Positions 40,759 to 53,000 of a stretch of 64,000 nucleotides of DNA are shown here, piece after piece. The notes under the pieces are model-generated. The model had not been told where the DNA came from. It worked only from the letters and a program-made list of their open reading frames with translations, and did not search any database. This DNA comes from Typha latifolia. Taxonomy: Eukaryota; Streptophyta; Magnoliopsida; Poales; Typhaceae. The DNA lies in contig CM034100.1 in assembly GCA_019914945.1 (NCBI GenBank), positions 633,209 through 697,208 of the forward strand. Reading direction: 5' to 3'. Positions within the stretch are counted from its first letter, which is position 1. The number at the start of each line of letters is the position of its first letter. Position numbers and translations under genes: made by a program.

Positions 40759-42302
40759 ATGGGAATGGAGCCTTTGCCTTGGAGTCTTGGGGACGTTACT
40801 GTGGATGCTCTTTGGAGTTATCAAGAGGTCTCTTTTCTTCTTCTTCTTCTTCTTTTTCTCTCTCTCTTTCTCTCTCTTTACAATTTCTTTGTATTTGGTG
40901 AGTTTTTGGGTGCCTTTTTTAGTTCTGTAAATAAGAGGTAGTGCCGCGGGTAAGCGTTGCCGGGGCCGGCGACGGAAGGGACGAGATGTCTCGGCGGATG
41001 GTCGGACGAGCGAGACGAAGTGGTCGCCCGCCACGTATCTGTATTCAGGGCGCTGCTGGTGTCTGGTGTTGTTATGCATGTAGCTGATCTAGGCGGCTTG
41101 AGGGCCAACGGTCAAAGTTTGGCACAGTTCACTGGAACCAAGAAGCCTAATAATGTCAACAACAAAAAAAAGTTTTTCTTTTTTTCCCCTCTAAATTTTA
41201 CGTTTTCTTTACCATTTAATAGATGTGACTAAGAATGTGCAGAAATATTTGTACTACATATAAAGAATGCTAAGATGCGTTGAACTGGGCCACTAATACT
41301 TGTACTATTTTAAATTTTTTATGTTCTTTTTAATAATTTTTTGAGTCTTTATCACACCTTGAGAAATGTTTGGTCATTTGCGAGTGGGAACTGTTTGACC
41401 TACGTGGTTGCGTAAAGATTCTCTGAAATTCTACTGCATTCTGGAGTTGTTATCTACAAAGAAGTTGCTCTAGATCTTTGAGTGGTTTTGCCAATGTTTG
41501 TAACTCTCTCTAATCATATTTGATTCTTGTCACACAGAATGTTGAGGAATTAAAGCATAGACTTCTCTGCACCACTCTGGAACTGGAATCATTGCGAAGC
41601 AGCACAAAGGAGGAGATGAAGAGGCATGAGGATAGCATCAATCATCTACTCCAACTTGTGAAGATAACCACACAGGAAAGAGATGAAGCAAGAGACCAGC
41701 TGCAAATTTTACTCACATATCTCCAACCTGAGATCCCACCAACGAATCAACAAACAAGGGTCAATTCCAGCGTCACCGAATCTGATAGCTTATCTGGAAC
41801 TCCCAACCATCAATCTTATACTTCTTCGCCTGTCGAATCCTTCATCGAAACGGTTACATCTTCAGATATATCAAGCATGAACATGGCTGATTCATCCAAG
41901 CCAGTGCACAACACCGCAGTTACTTCTTCGACGGGATTCTTATTTGGCAATGCTAAATATGATCATGCTTCTGCTATAATTGAACGTGTTGCTATGATGA
42001 AACCACTGCCGCAGAAAGGGAAGCTTCTGCAAGCTGTTATGGATTCAGGGCCCTTGCTCCAGACTGTAATGGTGGCTGGGCCTCTTCCAAGATGGCGTAA
42101 TCCGCCGCCATCGCAACCATTTCAGATTCCTCCGATGTCGGTTAAAGTCCGCGACTCATTGGTTGTGAATCCAAATCAATTGGGTCAGAGTTCTGCAAAT
42201 GTTAGCACTGAACCAGGATTGTATATGACAAAGAGAGGAATTGTGTTGCCTTCTGTTAATAGCTACCAGAGCTTGACTGCGAAACGGCAAAAGACTCACT
42301 AA
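40759..42302 (+). CDS. DUF1635 coiled-coil protein
   Basis: Two exons: 40759-40827 (23 codons) and 41538-42302, joined in phase 0, giving 277 residues. Exon 1 encodes MGMEPLPWSLGDVTVDALWS. Exon 2 begins with the DUF1635 core: NVEELKHRLLCTTLELESLR, then a charged coiled coil including QERDEARDQLQILL up to about residue 85. The remainder is Ser/Thr/Pro-rich, with the later motif RVAMMKPLPQKGKLLQAVMD and a paired GPLLQTVM..GPLPRWRNPP segment, then a basic end (KRQKTH). The family is plant-specific and its biochemical role is not established. A nuclear location is plausible from the basic tail but is inference. (CTT)n and (CT)n runs follow the splice donor of exon 1. Confidence 0.88.
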
Positions 42303-43015
42303 GCCACTGGTTCATGATGTGGGGTAGTTGTTCTTCTTTGAGTTGTTAGAAAGATTAGATGTTCTGCTCCTGGTTGATAGACAACTAACTGGATTAGCAT
42401 ATGTAGATTGGAATGTTATGATGTAAATAGGCAAAATTTGTTTTGGCTTTTCAGTTAACTTATGTTACAATTCAACATGAAGTCTGAGAGTTTGTTATTT
42501 TCTTACAATCCTTCTGTAAACTCTTATCAATTTATCTACATTTAGTTTATAGTGGAAAACTTCTTTTTCCTTTTTTTTTTCCTTGTTTCAGATTAAGATG
42601 GATCAACAAACTAGTCTCATTGACCTAAGAAACTAAGACATTTAACTTCAGTTAAAACTGTTGCATTTCTCGGAGGTGATCTTATCTGACATGTTAAAGA
42701 TACATAGAATTATAGGAGAAGCATTTCAACATGATTGGTGTTCTTGAACTCAGCAAGAGAATCATAGATCCTAAATTATTGTCGCTGACGGATAAAAAGA
42801 AGAAACCAAGAGGTTCTAAGTTTCCATTTTTGTCATCTCATGCATCTAATTTTACCATGTTCATCAAAATTATCACTACTTAATTCCACATTGAGATAAC
42901 CACTATGCTTCTTGCCAGGTAGCCACCATCAAGTCTTAACCGTATCACTTCTGAGAACTTCCCCCTTCCTCTCTAAGAAATCTCTCTGGGTTGAAAACAG
43001 CATGGAAGCACCTTC
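42303..43015. other. Spacer downstream of the DUF1635 gene
   Basis: 3' flank of the DUF1635 gene and upstream sequence of the RING-H2 fragment. AT-rich, with nothing recognisable. Confidence 0.5.
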
Positions 43016-43476
43016 ATGGCCGCCGCACTTGCCCTTGGATTCCTAATTTTTCTCCTTGCAGTACTGCCTCCAGCTAATAACACTGACAATTCCGATCAAC
43101 CTGCGGTAGAGACGCAAAGCGAAGGTCTGGCTTCTTCATTTATTTGCTCATTTCAAGCAATCCAATTCAGGGAGGAGAGATCAAAGAATCTGATGATTGC
43201 CATGAACAGTATGCAGTATGCTTGGTTGAGTTTCATAATGGAGATTGGCTTAGACTAGTACCAAACTGTGCTCATGTCTTCCACGTCCAATGCATCGATT
43301 GTTGGCAGAGCAAGTGTTCTGCATCACTTGGAGGAATTGATTTCCTCTACTTCAATGGCGAGAAAGGAGAGAACTCCTCAAGATGCACCACTCGGTTATC
43401 GTCTTCTAAAGCTGGAGATGAAGTGCAATCCGGCTTTCAGATTGGGTGCCATAAGCGTGCAATTGTTCGAGACTGA
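43016..43476 (+). pseudogene. Degenerate ATL-type RING-H2 ubiquitin ligase fragment
   Basis: A frame from 43016 gives a hydrophobic N-terminus (residues 1-20) as in ATL proteins. A second frame from about 43144 carries [20 protein letters not shown] followed by [11 protein letters not shown], a clear match to the middle of an ATL RING-H2 domain. The first Cys of the initial CX2C pair is replaced by Tyr (QYAVC). The final CPxCR pair is missing, replaced by KCSASLGG. The two frames do not join: the only splice pair seen gives an immediate stop. With at least three zinc ligands lost, ligase activity is very unlikely. It could be a relic of a duplicated gene; a functional non-RING product is the alternative. 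Confidence 0.55.
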
Positions 43477-43789
43477 TGTAGATTACACTACTAGTGAGGA
43501 TAAGAAAGATAGAGATTAGTATAACCTAGATTTTGTAATCTTAATATACAGAATGGACGGCTCGGATGGGCTGTGATAGGTAACGTAATATAGTGATGTG
43601 GGCCGAGATGAAAGGCCCAAATCGATGGCCAAGCCCACGCTGAGGTGGACAAATGCTCGTCTATCGAACAAAGGAATCGGATAAATTAGATAAGGCGTCC
43701 CCCCCTCCTCCGCAGCAGCTCCTCCCTCCATCCCCTGCCCACTCTTATACCCCGCAAAAAAGCACCAACCTTTCCATATTTAGGAAAGA

Positions 43790-46259
43790 ATGGCCACTCT
43801 GAGGGGCTCTCCTCCGGGGCAGGGAGCAATCTTCTTGAGTGCTTCTGCCAACGTTTCTTCTTCATCTTCTTCCTATAAGGTTGGGTTTCTTTTTCTTTTC
43901 TTTTTGGTTGCCAAATTCTTGATGGGTTGTGGAGTTTTGATCATTTCGCTTATGTTGGTCTTTTGGTATTGTTCTTAGTTGGTGCTGCGAAGCCCTTCTT
44001 TCTTTCCTGCGCAATGCTACAAGAGAAGGGTGCCATTCCAAGTCAGAGCGGAGACTTCTCCATCTCACCCTCACCCGCAAGGTATGCTCAAGGACTCAAT
44101 CAACCTTATGAAGTATATATAGCATAGCGTCTTTACTTGTTAAGAGTACTGGCAATAAATTGGCTTGTCACCAGGTTTGTCAAAGCATCACTCCATATAA
44201 TTCAATCAGTATCTATATGAGAAGTATCGTTGTTTAATACACCACATTAGAGTACATTTCTATCTATATCTAATACTGACATTCCTGTGTACATGATGCA
44301 TGTGTATGTCAATGGTGCCATTTATAGTCATAGTTTATTGTATGAGATCGGATAAGGGTGCATAATCTCAGCTTTCCTGTATGCCATATTATCCTACTGC
44401 ATAAATTTACTAATGACATTTATGTATACGTGATACTGAAGACAGTAAACTTTTACTGGCAAGTGATATGCTGAAGTGCAGTGTTGTGATTGGTCATCCT
44501 GTTTTTGTTGAAATATGAAGAGGGAAAATATAGCTGGATTAGTATCATTAATTTTAGTTTCAGTGCATTATTGACAGTTGCTTGCACTGCAGAGAAATCT
44601 GGTAGGCGTCAAGTGCTTGTGGCTGGAGCAAGTGGTGCCTATGTATTTTTATCTCATGCTAATCCAGCATCATGTGAGTTTTCCTCAAAGCGTAGCGATT
44701 CTAATTAGTAGATTTGTCATCAAGTTGCTAGAATGCTGAATTTCTGAGAAGTACCCTGATATGGCTTAGTTGCAGCAGAGGTTAAGAAAGGATTTCAAAC
44801 CGTCTCAGACCAGAGGGATGGCTATTCATTTCTATACCCATTTGGATGGCAAGTAAGATTCATCAACCTCTTGAAATATTAAACCTGTGAAGAGAAAAGC
44901 AACCCCTAAGTTATTAACTTTGTATACATTGTTATATTGGTTCACTATGAGATCTTATAATGTGGATTGACCCCAGGAAGTTACCATTCAAGGCCAAGAT
45001 AAGGTTTACAAAGATGTTATCGAACCTTTAGAAAGCGTCAGTGTTAACTTGGTCACAACTAGCAAGCAAGACGTCCGGGATCTTGGATCCCCACAACAGG
45101 TTTGTTACTTTGTTACTCTTTCTCTCTCTTTATATAAATTTTGGGCAAGGTCATAGAGCCGTAGCTATTATGATGAATATTTGCCCTGTGGATATATAAG
45201 CATTATATTAGTATGTTCACAAGTTCATTTATTTTAGGTTGCTGAGACTTTAATCAAGAAGGTTCTGGCACCTCCTTCACAAAAAACAAAGTTGATTGAG
45301 GCATCAGAGGTACAATTATTTTGATCTTCTTGTGCTAATTTGCTGAGAAGATTAAATACAATTTTCTCACCTTCGAAAAGGGTTATTCATAGAGTAACTT
45401 GAATATTTTCACAACTTTGGTCATCATGTTAATTTACCATTATGTCATTTTCTTTCTTTGGAGGAATTTCTTATCTTCTAAATAAAGGCTTCTGCCAATT
45501 TGACCACCAATTGTAAAGAAGATCAATGTGCAATAGAGAATGGTTTCACATAAATAGAAATTCCTTTCAGACTTCAATACTCTCTTGATCATTGAACTTA
45601 TGCAATATTGTTTTTGGCCCAGCATGATGTTGATGGGAAAGCTTATTACACTTTTGAGTTTATTGCTCAAGCTCCAAACTATACTAGACACGCACTTGGT
45701 GCGATTTCCATTGGTAATGGTATGTATTTTCTATGATTCTATCTACAATCTTGTAGAACTGCCATATAATCCTTTAGTGCTACTGACATGCATATTTGAT
45801 TTTGAAACAATGAAAGGCTCTCTGGTTTTACAATATATGGAACAAATCAATAAGCTTGCTTGATTTTAGACCTGTGGATTATCAACCATACAGAGTTTAG
45901 ACAAATCTAGAAACTAAAGGCTAACTATTATATAATTGGAAGTTTAAATAAGGGTTACATAGATAGTGTCATTTCAAACTAAATAAAATCATCAAGGATC
46001 ATGATCAGTGTCTTGATTATTATAGTTGGCATTTTCGTATGCTGTCTTTGGCGACAGAAACATAGATCTTGTTTCTAAAAATAAAATTTAGTAACCTAAT
46101 AGTGCTCTGTTTTTAACTAAAGATGCTGACGGTGGTTGGCGGCTGTTGTTATATTTGGCAGGCAAGTTCTATACATTGACAACAGGAGCCAATGAAAGGA
46201 GATGGGAGAAGATGAAGGATAAGCTGCACACAGTCATCGATTCGTTCAAAATCAGTTAA
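43790..46259 (+). CDS. PPL1: PsbP-like protein 1, chloroplast thylakoid lumen
   Basis: Eight exons: 43790-43879, 43979-44081, 44593-44673, 44776-44852, 44977-45099, 45238-45309, 45623-45719 and 46162-46259, closing to 246 residues. Residues 1-60 form a Ser/Arg-rich chloroplast transit peptide. A twin Arg at 69-70 (SGRRQVLVAGASGAYVFL) precedes a hydrophobic segment and an Ala-rich cleavage region, indicating lumen targeting by the Tat route. The mature part is the PsbP fold: DGYSFLYPFGWQE, EPLESVSVNLV, DVDGKAYYTFEF and the family end GANERRWEKMKDKL. In Arabidopsis PPL1 supports photosystem II repair under high light; the role here is by homology. It converges with the DUF2828 gene, with 481 bases between stop codons. 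Confidence 0.93.
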
Positions 46260-46740
46260 ACAAGGTTGTAAGAGATTGCGCCAGCTTTTCGGTGCTATTT
46301 TCTTCAGGCTGTTCTTTCATAGATGAAGTATATACTGTTGAGTATCAAGAATTCGCATTACATTGTTGTTTGTTCCAATCTGTGAAGATACTGTCTTCTG
46401 AAAAGGCTTCGGTCTGCGAATTAATTCACTGTTCCTTGTGAAGAATACGATCATTTAATGGAGATGTCAATTGATGAGCTAGCTATGTATGGTTTATACA
46501 AAGAATAGCAGACTAATAAGTTTGTCTATGGTTTATCGAGGTCTCACCGGATATCACATTCTAATATTAATAATATTAAGAAAATACTATATATATATTA
46601 ATATCGATGTAACAAATTTAGATTTTTTTTTTTTTTTTTTTGTCTTTACAAATGGTCAACGCGAATGGTTCGTGAAAGCATGAACAAATTTATCAATTTC
46701 ATTGAAAAGCTAATAAGAGAGGAGAGAATTCCTCTCTACA

Positions 46741-48501
46741 TCAGTCAACCACCACTAGCTTCTCATACTCCTCGCCGGCGATGGCCGCCTCCATGACGGT
46801 CTCCGGGTCGATGACCCCGTCTGCATTCAAGAACAGCTTCACTAGATTCTTCGCGAATCCGCTCACGAGCGCTACCCCCTTCTGCGTCGCCACCACCGGC
46901 GTCGACCTCGAGTCCCGCAGATTCCAGAACACGATCTGCGGTACCGACTCCCCGTACCCGCTCGCCGCAAACTTCCGGCAAATCGCCTCGTAGTCCGTCT
47001 CCCAGTCGTTCGCTGACGCCTCGTCGAACTCCATGTCGCTGAACACGAACACCTTCCGTATCATCTTCTCAGCCGGTACCTTGCCGGTCACTGCCACCGA
47101 CAGTATTCGGTCGAATACGGCCTGGAAATTCGTGTTCATCCCCCAGTGCATCGTTTTGACGAAGGACATCTTTTCTGCGATAGAATTCCCTTCGATTAAA
47201 TGTATCTCAGGCTTCTCGCTGAAGGTGATCACTCTCCCCTTCCATGGCTCCTCGCTCAGCTCCGAGATGAGCATCCCGAGCGCGACGCATACTTCCATCG
47301 GGGTTCCCGTCATGCTGCCCGAGACGTCGCAGACGGCGATGCAGTTCGAGAGCTTGCATTTCCCCGACACGTCCGCGATCAACCTCTGCCATTGCAGCTC
47401 GGCGACCACGTCGTCTTCGCCGCGGTAAGCGGCTGCTAGGATCTCGTGGGGGAGAAGGGCGCCGGCGGCGATCTTGGCCTTCCCCTTCTTGACCTTCTCA
47501 AGGTAGTCGTGAAACCTCTCCTCGTCGTGCTTCGTGAAGAGATTCTTGTACCGCTTCATGGCGACGGAGGCGACGCGGTTGTAAGGGAGAGCATCCCATT
47601 GCCGCGCGCTCATGTATACCTCTGGCAACTCGAGCACTTTGCGGAGAGGGACGAGCACTTCTCTCCGGAGGCGATCGCGAACTCGGTAGGCGTAGTGCTC
47701 CTCGGCGATGTCGGCGTAATCCGGGTCGGTTTCGCGAGGGAAGACGCGGCGGGCGATCGCCTCGCAGAGGAGGGTGTGGCGGTCGAAGGAGGAGTCCAGC
47801 GACGGGCACCACTTCGCGGCGAGCCCTATTTTATTGGTGTGGCCGGCGCGAAGTTGCTTGAGGTCGGAGGTGAGAAGACTCGCGAAAAAGTCGGCGACGC
47901 GGTCGTAGAGGAACTGGTAGTCTTGATCGGTGGCGTAGCGCTCGACGGCGCTGGCGGCGAGATCGAGACGCTTCTGGGACCTTGAGATCGAGCACTTCTG
48001 TTGAAAGATCGGACTGATGGATTTGTCCGTCTCCTTGGACGATTTGGATCCGGATTGGCGACAAAGAAGTTTAGATCCCGAGGAAGAAGACTTAGATCTG
48101 AGATGTTTCTCACTCTTTCGGGCATTACCGCCATGGAGGAGACGATAGAGCACCTCGAGGAGATCCTTCATGTAACCGAACTGGGCGAAGGACGAGAGAT
48201 TGAGGGCTAGGGTCTTCGGATGGTGCTGGTGGAGCCATAGCGCGGAGGAGTAGAAGCCCTCCCGATCGGATTTTCCAGTGCCTCGCACGCCGCGGAGGTG
48301 GCAGACGAGCTTGAGAGCGGTGAGGGGGCGGTGGCGCCACGCGGCGTCGAGGAGATCGACGACGGTGGAGGAGGGGGTGTAGGGGACGACCTGGAAGAAG
48401 AAGTCAACGCACGGGTTTCCCGACGAGAGGAAGGTAGCAGAGTTGTTCTCGGTGCGGCCTTTCTGGGGAGGAGAAGGGGGAGAGTTGAAGGTGGCGTCCA
48501 T
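46741..48501 (-). CDS. DUF2828 protein with C-terminal von Willebrand A domain
   Basis: A single-exon gene of 586 residues. The N-terminal half matches the plant DUF2828 pattern: NPCVDFFFQVVPYTP, AWRHRPLTALKLVCHLRGVR, GFYSSALWLHQHHPKTLALN. A basic linker follows, and then HAYRVRDRLRREVLVPLRKV and GALLPHEI. The C-terminal part is a vWA domain with the metal-binding DVSGS motif at Asp392 (IAVCDVSGSMTG) and a later acidic site (VFVFSDMEFDEA). The overall plan resembles TROVE/Ro-type RNA-binding proteins, but plant function is unknown. The coding sequence is GC-rich, with strong out-of-frame shadow frames on both strands. The start ATG is the first in frame, followed by a Pro/Ser-rich leader. Confidence 0.9.
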   Translation of the reverse strand: MDATFNSPPSPPQKGRTENNSATFLSSGNPCVDFFFQVVPYTPSSTVVDLLDAAWRHRPLTALKLVCHLRGVRGTGKSDREGFYSSALWLHQHHPKTLALNLSSFAQFGYMKDLLEVLYRLLHGGNARKSEKHLRSKSSSSGSKLLCRQSGSKSSKETDKSISPIFQQKCSISRSQKRLDLAASAVERYATDQDYQFLYDRVADFFASLLTSDLKQLRAGHTNKIGLAAKWCPSLDSSFDRHTLLCEAIARRVFPRETDPDYADIAEEHYAYRVRDRLRREVLVPLRKVLELPEVYMSARQWDALPYNRVASVAMKRYKNLFTKHDEERFHDYLEKVKKGKAKIAAGALLPHEILAAAYRGEDDVVAELQWQRLIADVSGKCKLSNCIAVCDVSGSMTGTPMEVCVALGMLISELSEEPWKGRVITFSEKPEIHLIEGNSIAEKMSFVKTMHWGMNTNFQAVFDRILSVAVTGKVPAEKMIRKVFVFSDMEFDEASANDWETDYEAICRKFAASGYGESVPQIVFWNLRDSRSTPVVATQKGVALVSGFAKNLVKLFLNADGVIDPETVMEAAIAGEEYEKLVVVD

Positions 48502-50090
48502 TACAGAGATAAAAGGGTTGGAGGAGGAGGCGGAAGGAGCGGTGGTGGCCGCTGGAGAGGGATGGCTGATCTAATACTTTTACATTGATGGGAAGGATGG
48601 GGTTTTACTTGTCTTGGAGCGCAAGGTTCGATGCTAATTGTAAGAATATATATAAACCTGCGATGTGATACACGTCGGACATGGATTTGACTTGGCGGTC
48701 ACGGTACTTTCGAGGCCCAAATAGAACTTGGATTAGGCCAGGCCCAGCCCAGCCCATCCAATCCAGTCCATTAGAGATATAGGCTTGCCCTTAGAAAATG
48801 ACCTTCTGGGCCCGTTTGGTTTGTTAAAATAACGGGGGGTTATTCGAGGTAAACTCCTCTCTATTTTGAAAATATCTTACTAAACAAAAGATAAGAAAAT
48901 TAATTACATAAATATTATTTATTCGGATAATTTTATCTAACTTTTAGTTGGGAAAAGTAAATTGAGATATCTCACCCATTTATCCCAACTATTTAAATTA
49001 TTATATTACCCCTTCCAAAAGTGAATTATCAAATTATAATGTGACTGTTATATATTTCTTGTGACTATGATAAATTGGGGCGAATTATAACAGTACTATG
49101 ATATAAATTCTGAATTATTAAATTAAAATGTAATGTATATATATATATATAATTAATTTGTGAATCGTGTTATGCTCATTTTTTTATCGGTTGTTATTGT
49201 TCAGTGGATAGCTATGTTTCTTTTTTTTTAATTATAATACTTGAGTACCCTAATCTCTAAGGTGTTAGTAATACTATAGAATATTAAAGTGATATTATTA
49301 TTATTATTAACTTAAAATAAGACTTAATTTAACTATAAAATTATAAACATGAAAAAGTTATAACTAATAACTATGACTTTGAAAAAGATACCATACGATT
49401 AAAATTTAGAACTAAAATTTATAAATAATTTAATTAAGCAAATTTTAGTATAAAATAAAAGTATAGTATATTTTATTAAAAAATAGGAGTATAATATAAT
49501 ATAAAGTCTATTTGATGAAGCTGGTTGAAGCTTAAAATTATTTTTGAGCCTATTTTAAAAACAGCCGAACTTGATCCAGCCTCATGGAGTCGAGCTCGAG
49601 CTAGCTCAATCATTTTAACAGCCTTAGTCCAAATTTTCGAGATAAAACGGAACTTTTAAAAATAGAAATAAAAAACTCAGAAGCTAAAAACTAAATACCG
49701 AAAAGATAAGGCGTGAAAACGTGAATATCTTTAAACGAGATATATGACAGGGTGTGAAATGTAACTTTCAAGAAAAAAAGAATTTATTTCTTTCGGCACC
49801 CTTCCCGTTTAATTCACGACACCGCTGGCGCCGATCGCCTGCAAACGTTTTCCTTCTCCCTTCCCAACATCATAGCAGCCCTACGACGCCGGCCTGCATC
49901 CTGCTCCGTTGCCCGCCACGTGTCCCATCGCCTCCTCCTCGATCCACACCCCCCCTCCTCTCTCCCCTTCTCGCTAAGTCCTTAAAAAATACCTTCTTTT
50001 TCCTCTCTCTCTCTCTCTCTCCGATTTCAAACATCTAGGAGTCTAATCTCGTGCTTTCTCGGAGAGGGTAAGCTAGGGTTTGGATGGGCC
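48502..50090. other. Divergent spacer between DUF2828 and UTR2
   Basis: Promoter sequence for two divergent genes flanks an AT-rich core (about 48830-49560) with TA and TTA runs. Near 49592-49630 a GAGCTCGAGCTAGCTC..ACAGCC phrase resembles one at 38664-38700. The last 300 bases turn GC-rich with a CT tract near 50003-50020, probably the UTR2 leader. Confidence 0.5.
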
Positions 50091-53000
50091 ATGGCCGAAC
50101 CACCTGTCCTTCCCTTGAAAGAGCGCAAGTTGCTCAGGTTAGCGTTTGCCGTCGTTGGAATCATGAGCACGCTGGTGATCTACGGCGTCTTACAGGTACG
50201 ATCATCGTCTCAAATCTGAATCGCAGCATTTCATGATTTGTAGGTTCTATGGGGGATCCTTGATCTAGTAAAAGAATCTCCTTTTTGGGGAAGCAATCGA
50301 CCGGAAGTTTAATTTGCCTATTAAGAACTATTTTTTCCGTGCTTATTATATTCATCTGACAAGGTATGGTAGGCTAAAGGGATGAAGATTAGTATGCTAA
50401 TTGGCCATATTTTGCTCCACTCTAAATCAATGATGACTTGTCGTCCCTCTAAATCTATTTGGTTACTCCTTTCGGATCGATCTCAAAGTTTTCAAATGTG
50501 GATTCGTAGTGTATCATTTGAACTATGTGTGCACTTAATCAGTATGAAAAGAATACATGGGCTTGACTTCCGTCCATACATGATAAAGATTTAGCTGCTG
50601 GAGTTCTAATATTTTTTTTTTGTTGCCACATCTTTTTTGGATCATATAAAGTACTTACATTCACATCCGAAGTCAATTATATGGCCGGTTTTGGTGTTTT
50701 CACTATTAAGATTGTGGTTTTTCCACCTCTTTAAATGTTTAACATGAATACTGTTCTTTCCTATACCCTGATATGCAATTTTGAGTGATGCTCTGAAAGA
50801 CTATAGCGGTGTATAGGGTGGTCATGGTAGTCCCTACCTCCTAGGTCGGTTAAATCTCTGTTCACTGAACAGCAAGTTATTTAATTTTTTAGATTCTTAC
50901 TTTCAGTCATCAGCTAACCATAGTATTTCTTTATGATGGGCCTTTCACATCTTCATGCAGGAAAAGATAATGAGACTTCCATATGGCAAGAAGAAGGAAT
51001 ATTTTAAATACTCTTTGTTTCTTGTTTTCTGTAACCGTCTTGCGACATCTGTAGTATCTGGTGGCGTGTTGCTGGTAAATCAGTTAAAATACTGTGTCTG
51101 TTTTATGGTTATCTGAAGTTAGCTGAACTGTTAATATCTCCATTCCTTTCACAGGCAAGTAAGAGATCCTTGGATCCTGTTGCTCCTATTTACAAATACT
51201 GTGCAATATCAATATCTAATATACTGACCACAACATGTCAGTATGAGGTCAGTTTATTTTATCTAGTTGTTAACCTTCAGGTTCTTACATTGGGAACAAA
51301 AAGATAGAAGTTTCTTGTTAGACTGATGCTTATTTTTTTCTTCTGAAGTCTAGTCTCTGATGGTTCCTATATAGATAATTGCTTCTTGTTTCAGGCACTC
51401 AAGTATGTCAGTTTCCCAGTCCAGACACTTGCAAAGTGTGCAAAAATGATTCCTGTCATGGTAATTCATCTTTGTTTTTGGAAAGCCTGCCAATCTTACT
51501 AGATTTTAATGCGCACTCTCCATAGTTATATGAATGAAGTAGCAGCTGTCATGTGTCCATGCCCTTGACATGGAATTGTATTCATACTAGGCAGAATTGT
51601 TTTGCTTGTTGGAGTTAAAAATCATCTTTTCGTAAATTATTTTTCATCCCACCTGCTTACCCATCCATGGGAAATTCTGAATCATCTTCTTACTGTTCCT
51701 TTCAGGTTTGGGGTACCCTTATAATGCAAAAGAGGTATCATGGAAAGGACTACTTATTTGCTGTGCTTGTGACGGTGGGCTGCTCATTGTTCATCCTATA
51801 CCCGGTAAATATTATGCTAATTAAGTGCATGCTGAACGCTATCTAATTTCTAGAGTTTTTGGTTTAATAGCATAATTTATAAATGGACAGTATCCAGTCA
51901 ATTTTCCTTTTGGAAATATTTCTCTTGTGACAATAAATTATATACCAAAGGGTTTCGATAGTTTATGGTAAGTGGAAACGTAGGATATTCTAAGTAGCTA
52001 GTAGCGATCAAGTGAATTTTTTGGGAAGGAAGTTACTAGTTAATACGAAAAATTATTGCAATAAGCATTTGGCTATTGTAATGGGAAGTTTACCTCTCAC
52101 AAAGGGGGGAAAGAAACAAAAAAAAGAGAAGGAAAGGAAAATACAGTTTCCAAAGCTATGAATCTTAGAATTCATGGCTTAATGGATCTCGAGTTTGACT
52201 TAGTTGTTCCCCTATCTACTTGCTTTTGTTATGACAAGATTCTAAATCTGGTTCAGTAACCAAAAATCTTTTTTGTATTTAACTAAGTTCACTCTCTAAA
52301 AAATTAAAACTAAGAAATGAGAGCAACTAATCAAGTTTGAGGTTTAGCCTCAAACTAAACAAGGTCATAAGGATAAGTAGTGGTCTAGCGTATGTTGCCA
52401 CCTATGCTAGAAGATCTTCAAACTTTGCCTCTAACACTATCTAAATAGCTTAAGCATTTCATGTTTATAATGAGTAGATGGTGATACTCTAATTGAAATA
52501 GGAACTAGGAAGATGAAGTGTCCTTTTATGACCAGTGACTGACATAGATATGAACTCATTCATAATTTTTGTACCTGGTCCAAAAAAATTGACCTACTTC
52601 TAAGTTTTGGATTATTAGCAATTAGTGGAATCTCAACTCCGAAAATTTATCTCAAATAGTTTATGCAAAAAGAATGAAATACAAAATTTGAAGAATATAT
52701 GCATTACTTTGGTGGTTAGCATTCACCTCGAAGACAGTTACATCAATTTTTTTGTTCTTTCTTGAATGTAGGCATCAGCTGACATCAGTCCATACAATGC
52801 AGGGAGAGAAAGCACTATTTTGGGAGTGTTACTTATGCTCGGTTATCTTGGGTATATTTTATTATCTGTAGCTATACTATTTCATTATTGAGAATAATAT
52901 ATCATGATTTATTTGGCATAATTGGATAAAAGCAATTTGTTTTTTGGGTACTCCCAGAATGTCACAAAATGTGCAAAATGTTGTATTACAGAATCTGAAC

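Noticed and set aside
40878..41232. Open frames within the first intron of the DUF1635 gene
   Set aside because: The intron is GC-rich near its 5' end, which opens frames by chance. Exon 1 joins directly in phase 0 to the DUF1635 core exon.
47446..47985. 179-codon plus-strand frame opposite the DUF2828 gene
   Set aside because: Antisense shadow of a GC-rich single-exon gene. The real frame contains the vWA metal site and family motifs.
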